This document shows, piece by piece, positions 13,777 through 17,063 of a stretch of DNA of 17,063 nt. Location of the stretch: assembly GCA_030652345.1 (NCBI GenBank), contig JAUSAU010000028.1, positions 1-17,063 of the forward strand, written 5' to 3'. Made by a program: the position numbers and the translations under genes. The stretch is from Coriobacteriia bacterium (GTDB lineage: Bacteria > Actinomycetota > Coriobacteriia > Anaerosomatales > PALSA-660). How positions within the stretch are numbered: the stretch's first letter is position 1; each line of letters opens with the position of its first letter. The notes below the pieces were generated by a model. The model had not been told where the DNA came from and made no database searches. It saw only the letters and a program-made list of their open reading frames with translations.

Positions 13777-14874
13777 CTACTTCTTGCCGGCCTTGGGCTG
13801 CGGGGTGAAGGCGCGCTCGGGAGCCGCCTCATCGTCATCGGATGCACCCGAACCGATCGGTGCGGTCAGTCCGCTGGTCTGCGGGACGTTGAGGCGCTCA
13901 CGGACGAGTCGCTCGATGGTGTCACGGGAGTCAGTGTGCTCGCGGAGATAGTCCTTCGCTGCCTCACGGCCCTGGCCGAGACGCTCCTCGCCCCAGGTGA
14001 ACCACGCGCCGGACTTGCTCACGATCCCCTCTTCGACACCCAAGTCGAGCAGCGAGCCTTCCTTGCTGATGCCCTGGCCATACATGAGGTCGAATTCGGC
14101 CTGACGGAACGGCGGGGCGACCTTGTTCTTGACGACCTTCGCACGGACACGGTTGCCGACGATGTCCGTCCCCTGCTTGATCGAGTCGATGCGGCGGATG
14201 TCGATCCGGATGGACGCGTAGAACTTCAGCGCGCGGCCACCCGATGTGGTCTCGGGGCTGCCGAACATGACGCCGACCTTCTCGCGGAGCTGGTTGATGA
14301 AGATGCACGTCGTGTTCGACTTGGAGAGCGAGCCGGCGAGCTTGCGGAGCGCCTGGCTCATGAGCCGGGCCTGGAGACCGACCGTCACGTCGCCCATCTC
14401 GCCCTCGAGCTCGGCGCGAGGAACGAGTGCGGCTACGGAGTCGATCACGATGACGTCGATGGCGCCGCTGCGCACGAGCATGTCGCAGATCTCGAGCGCC
14501 TGCTCACCGGTGTCGGGCTGGGAGATCAGCAGGTCGTCGATGTCGACGCCGAGCTTCGCCGCGTACGCCGGATCCATCGCGTGTTCGGCGTCGATGAAGG
14601 CCGCGATACCGCCCAGGCGCTGCGCCTCTGCGGCGATCTGGAGCGCAAGGGTGGTCTTGCCGCCGGACTCGGGACCGTAGATCTCGACGATGCGGCCACG
14701 CGGGACTCCACCGATCCCGAGCGCCGCGTCGAGCGCCAGGGAGCCCGTCGGTATCGCGGGCATCGCGCCGATGTTGGCGTGCTCACCGAGGCGCATCAGC
14801 GATCCCTTGCCGAACTTGCGCTCGACTTGTTCCTTCGTCAGTTCAAGGATCTTGTCCATCTGCTCGCGTTCCAT
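13777..14874 (-). CDS. recA: RecA recombinase
   Basis: RecA forms ATP-dependent filaments on single-stranded DNA, catalyses strand exchange and triggers LexA self-cleavage. The 365 residues show Walker A GPESGGKT (67-74), Glu98 in DAEHAMDP, Walker B VIVID (141-145), loop L1 around ELEGEMGD (155-162) and loop L2 [15 protein letters not shown] (204-218). The C-terminal tail is acidic then basic ([12 protein letters not shown]...KAGKK). The frame is open further upstream, but the ATG at 14874 matches known starts and has GGGAG (14890-14886) upstream at an 11-base spacing. An ATG at 14859 is a weaker alternative. A LexA box sits inside the promoter, and recX follows closely. No intein or truncation is present. 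Confidence 0.98.
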   Translation of the reverse strand: MEREQMDKILELTKEQVERKFGKGSLMRLGEHANIGAMPAIPTGSLALDAALGIGGVPRGRIVEIYGPESGGKTTLALQIAAEAQRLGGIAAFIDAEHAMDPAYAAKLGVDIDDLLISQPDTGEQALEICDMLVRSGAIDVIVIDSVAALVPRAELEGEMGDVTVGLQARLMSQALRKLAGSLSKSNTTCIFINQLREKVGVMFGSPETTSGGRALKFYASIRIDIRRIDSIKQGTDIVGNRVRAKVVKNKVAPPFRQAEFDLMYGQGISKEGSLLDLGVEEGIVSKSGAWFTWGEERLGQGREAAKDYLREHTDSRDTIERLVRERLNVPQTSGLTAPIGSGASDDDEAAPERAFTPQPKAGKK

Positions 14875-14932
14875 GCTCTGTATCGCTCCCTCGCTCCGTG
14901 GACCCGGTGACTGCCCGCGTCCGTGCATATCG

Positions 14933-14961
14933 AACCTATACGAACACGTGTTCGATGTCAA
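14933..14961 (-). promoter_or_regulatory. recA promoter
   Basis: The minus strand shows a perfect -35 TTGACA (14961-14956), a 17-base spacer and -10 TAGGTT (14938-14933). A TATAGG at 15 bases is an alternative. The LexA box at 14941-14954 occupies the spacer. It lies just after the thpR stop, so recA has its own start even though it follows the cinA-thpR operon. Confidence 0.7.
14941..14954. promoter_or_regulatory. LexA (SOS) box of recA
   Basis: CGAACACGTGTTCG is a perfect palindrome of the CGAAC-N4-GTTCG form, the same motif as the boxes upstream of lexA. It lies between the -35 and -10 of the recA promoter, where bound LexA would block polymerase. Confidence 0.9.
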
Positions 14962-14978
14962 TCAGCGGGGCCGATACC

Positions 14979-15560
14979 TCACTCGTCTCCGAGGAGGATC
15001 TCGCCGAGCGACTCGTAGGCGGGACCGTCCGGCCCCAACGTGCTCGCGAAGAGCGTAAGCGCCGGCACTGACACGAACCTGTCCGTCTCCTTACCCGCGG
15101 CGATGACCGCGCGTGCGGCGGCGAGCGCCTCGGGCTGCGCGGCACGTGGGCGGCGGGCCCGCACCAGTGTGACGTGAGGAGTGAAGCGGTGAGCGCCGTC
15201 GGGTACCGGACAGCGGCTCCCGAGTGCCGAATCCACGACCTGGCGGAGTCCCCGTGCCCCGCCTCCCTCGTCGCTCAGCGTGCCCCAGAGCATCGAGGCG
15301 CGTCGCGAACCGGGCACGGCGCTGATACCCGAGAGGTGCAGCGACACGGGCGGATGGGCGGCGAGCGCCTCCCGGAGCGCGGAGAAGACTCCGCTCACCC
15401 CGGCGTCCGGCACGGCGCCCAGGAACCTGACCGTCACGTGACGCAGATCGCGCCGCACCCACTTCTCTCGGGTCCACTCGGGATCGGCGGCGAGGAACGC
15501 ACGGTCGGCCGCGGCGAGAAGGTCCAGCGTCGCTTCAGGCAGCTCGTAGGCGATGAACAC
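14979..15560 (-). CDS. thpR: RNA 2',3'-cyclic phosphodiesterase (2H / LigT family)
   Basis: The 193 residues belong to the 2H phosphoesterase family, with the two catalytic H-x-T motifs HVTVRFLG (41-48) and HVTLVRAR (129-136). ThpR opens 2',3'-cyclic phosphates on RNA and can join 2'-5' linked RNA ends in vitro; its cellular role is poorly known. The start is GTG at 15560 (M-F-I-A-Y-E-L-P), 15 bases after the cinA stop, with no clear Shine-Dalgarno. No better in-frame start lies upstream. The cinA-thpR-recA order is common, which supports the call. Confidence 0.93.
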   Translation of the reverse strand: MFIAYELPEATLDLLAAADRAFLAADPEWTREKWVRRDLRHVTVRFLGAVPDAGVSGVFSALREALAAHPPVSLHLSGISAVPGSRRASMLWGTLSDEGGGARGLRQVVDSALGSRCPVPDGAHRFTPHVTLVRARRPRAAQPEALAAARAVIAAGKETDRFVSVPALTLFASTLGPDGPAYESLGEILLGDE

Positions 15561-15575
15561 GCGCCCGGGCAGGGT

Positions 15576-16802
15576 TCAGCCCTCGATCAGCGCGCGCCGC
15601 AGAAGGTCGAGTGCCGTCATCGTGGCGCGTGCGCGGACGGTGTCCCGGCCACCGGGGAAGCGCTTGAGTGTCGCAGAGCAACCCGATGGCGACGCGACCG
15701 CGAACCACACCATGCCGACAGGCCGGTCCTCCGATCCTCCGCCGGGGCCGGCCACGCCGGTGACCGAGACTGCGAAGTCGGCACCGAGATGGTCGCGCGC
15801 GCCGGCGGCCATGGCCATCGCGACGCCGTCCGAGACCGCTCCGATCGAGGCGATGAGTCCCGGATCGACTCCGAGCAGGATCGACTTGGCGCTGTTCGAA
15901 TAGGCGATCGCGCCACCGACGTAGGAGTCGGACGATCCCGGGATCGCGGTGAGCGCCGCGCCGACCATGCCGCCGGTGCAGGACTCCGCCGTCGCGATGG
16001 TCGCGTTCCGCTCGCGTGCGAGCCGCAGGACCGTCTCCGCCATCGATGCGCCGTCGATCGAGTAGACGCTGTCCCCGATCGACTTCGCGACCGCTTCGGC
16101 TGCAGCGGTCAATCCGTCAGCACCCGCACCCCTGTCGAAGAGGACAGCCTGCACGTCGCCGGGCTTCGCAAGGACGGTGAGCTCGATGTCGATCCGACCG
16201 GCGATGACGTCCTGAGCCGCGATCTGCACCTCCGACTCGGACAGTCCGTGGGTCCGCACGATCGCCGGCGCCGCCCCGCCGCTCCCCCACTCGCCGAGGA
16301 GGCCGGCCAGCAGGGGCCGCATCTCGCGCGGCGGACCGGGAAGCAAGACGAGCGATCCGCGTGGGGTCGGAACGACCTGACCCGGGGCGGTGCCGATGAG
16401 CGCCGGCACCACACGGGCGCCATCGAGTACGTCGGCCTGCCGGTAGACCTGCTCGGCTGCGCGCGGCTCGGAATGGCGAGCAGCGGCGTGACGCAGGTCT
16501 CGGACAAGCGCATCGTCGCGGCTCATGCCTATCCCGAGGGCCTCAGCGGCCGCGTGACGCGTGACATCATCATGCGTCGGTCCGAGGCCGCCCGTGACGA
16601 CCACGAGGTCACAGGAGGCCGTCAGACGTCTGAGGATCGATGCGAGCACTGACGTATCGTCCGCCACGCTGGCCGTCTCGCGGACGTCGATACCCGCGCT
16701 GAGAAGGGCGTGGGCGATCTCAGCGGTGTTCGTGTCGATCGACAGTCCGCGGACCAGCTCGGTCCCCACCGTGACGATGGCGCCGGTGGCGGGGCGGCTC
16801 AC
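15576..16802 (-). CDS. cinA: CinA, competence/damage-inducible protein (NMN deamidase domain)
   Basis: The protein has 408 residues. The N-terminal MoCF-like domain (about 7-175) hydrolyses ADP-ribose-type pyrophosphates in characterised homologues; TGGLGPTHDDVT (70-81) and PGPPREM (155-161) are visible. The C-terminal PncC-like domain (about 252-405) is a nicotinamide mononucleotide deamidase, with AESCTGGM (272-279), YSNSAKSILLGV (301-312) and TGVAGPGGGS (348-357) marking its active site. Together they recycle pyridine nucleotides. The GTG at 16802 overlaps the TGA of pgsA as GTGA, so the two are translationally coupled. Although its name links it to competence, no competence gene is nearby. 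Confidence 0.95.
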   Translation of the reverse strand: MSRPATGAIVTVGTELVRGLSIDTNTAEIAHALLSAGIDVRETASVADDTSVLASILRRLTASCDLVVVTGGLGPTHDDVTRHAAAEALGIGMSRDDALVRDLRHAAARHSEPRAAEQVYRQADVLDGARVVPALIGTAPGQVVPTPRGSLVLLPGPPREMRPLLAGLLGEWGSGGAAPAIVRTHGLSESEVQIAAQDVIAGRIDIELTVLAKPGDVQAVLFDRGAGADGLTAAAEAVAKSIGDSVYSIDGASMAETVLRLARERNATIATAESCTGGMVGAALTAIPGSSDSYVGGAIAYSNSAKSILLGVDPGLIASIGAVSDGVAMAMAAGARDHLGADFAVSVTGVAGPGGGSEDRPVGMVWFAVASPSGCSATLKRFPGGRDTVRARATMTALDLLRRALIEG

Positions 16803-17063
16803 GGCTTCTCAGATCCCCGGGGATCGGGCGGCAGCGTCGACCACGGGCCGTCGATGATGTCGCGTGCGTGATAGAAGTACTCGACCGCAGAGACGACCGT
16901 GAGCGCGAGCGCGGCGAACATCACCGCCCATGAGAAGTAGTCGAACGGCACGCTCCAGGCGGCGAAGAAGCGCGCGTCCTTCAGGATGAACAGCACGATC
17001 GCGATGATCTGGAAGACGGTCTTGACCTTGCCCCAGTTCGAGGCCGCGATGACCACGCCCTCG
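16799..17063 (-). CDS. pgsA: CDP-diacylglycerol-glycerol-3-phosphate 3-phosphatidyltransferase, C-terminal part (cut by the right edge)
   Basis: The last 87 residues are visible and the gene continues beyond the right edge. They begin E-G-V-V-I-A-A-S-N-W-G-K-V-K-T and include two hydrophobic segments (TVFQIIAIVLFIL and WAVMFAALALTVVSAVEYF), typical of the C-terminal membrane half of PgsA. PgsA makes phosphatidylglycerol phosphate from CDP-diacylglycerol in the inner membrane. The catalytic CDP-alcohol phosphotransferase motif D-G-x2-A-R would lie off the edge and cannot be checked. The pgsA-cinA-recA order is widespread, which supports the call. The stop overlaps the cinA GTG. Confidence 0.88.
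   Translation of the reverse strand, partial: EGVVIAASNWGKVKTVFQIIAIVLFILKDARFFAAWSVPFDYFSWAVMFAALALTVVSAVEYFYHARDIIDGPWSTLPPDPRGSEKP

Noticed and set aside
15174..16652. 492-codon plus-strand open frame opposite cinA and thpR
   Set aside because: It is an antisense shadow of two well-supported genes, with shadow-like composition.

Overview
The window is GC-rich and densely packed with core housekeeping genes. It has the look of an actinobacterial chromosome, most likely class Coriobacteriia or a relative. This is inference from the gene set (SpoVS, RNase Y, an LL-diaminopimelate aminotransferase, a MEMO-AMMECR1 fusion), the CGAAC-N4-GTTCG SOS boxes and the frequent GTG starts. I see no mobile element, CRISPR array, rRNA or tRNA. 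All genes except lexA lie on the minus strand.

Left end (1-940): lexA reads rightward from a promoter carrying LexA boxes. A second promoter faces left, towards a gene cut off by the window edge, and four boxes cover the pair. lexA converges on hflX, and a long hairpin separates them.

Minus-strand block 1 (about 936-9282, read right to left): spoVS, a PHP-domain phosphoesterase, miaB, a fused MEMO/AMMECR1 protein, miaA, dapF, dapL and hflX. Several neighbours overlap by 4-8 bases or sit a few bases apart, so this is probably one or more coupled operons. Internal promoter-like elements lie before miaB, dapF and dapL. MiaA and MiaB make the ms2i6A37 tRNA modification, DapL and DapF make meso-diaminopimelate, and HflX is a ribosome-associated GTPase.

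Block 2 (9447-11061): a GNAT acetyltransferase followed by a GHKL-type ATPase of unknown function. Each has a -10-like element so close to its ATG that the mRNA may be leaderless.

Block 3 (11146-17063): pgsA (cut by the right edge), cinA and thpR, then recA with its own LexA-box promoter, recX, a noncoding stretch of about 375 bases with three hairpins, and rny (RNase Y). The pgsA-cinA-recA-recX-rny neighbourhood is a familiar bacterial arrangement.

Two themes run through the window. One is the SOS response: lexA, recA, recX and probably the off-edge divergent gene. The other is RNA metabolism: RNase Y, ThpR, a PHP protein related to RNA-processing phosphoesterases, MiaA, MiaB, HflX and the Alba-like SpoVS. 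The least understood items are the GHKL ATPase, the MEMO-AMMECR1 fusion lodged between miaB and miaA, SpoVS with its 5'-terminal hairpin, and the structured gap upstream of rny.
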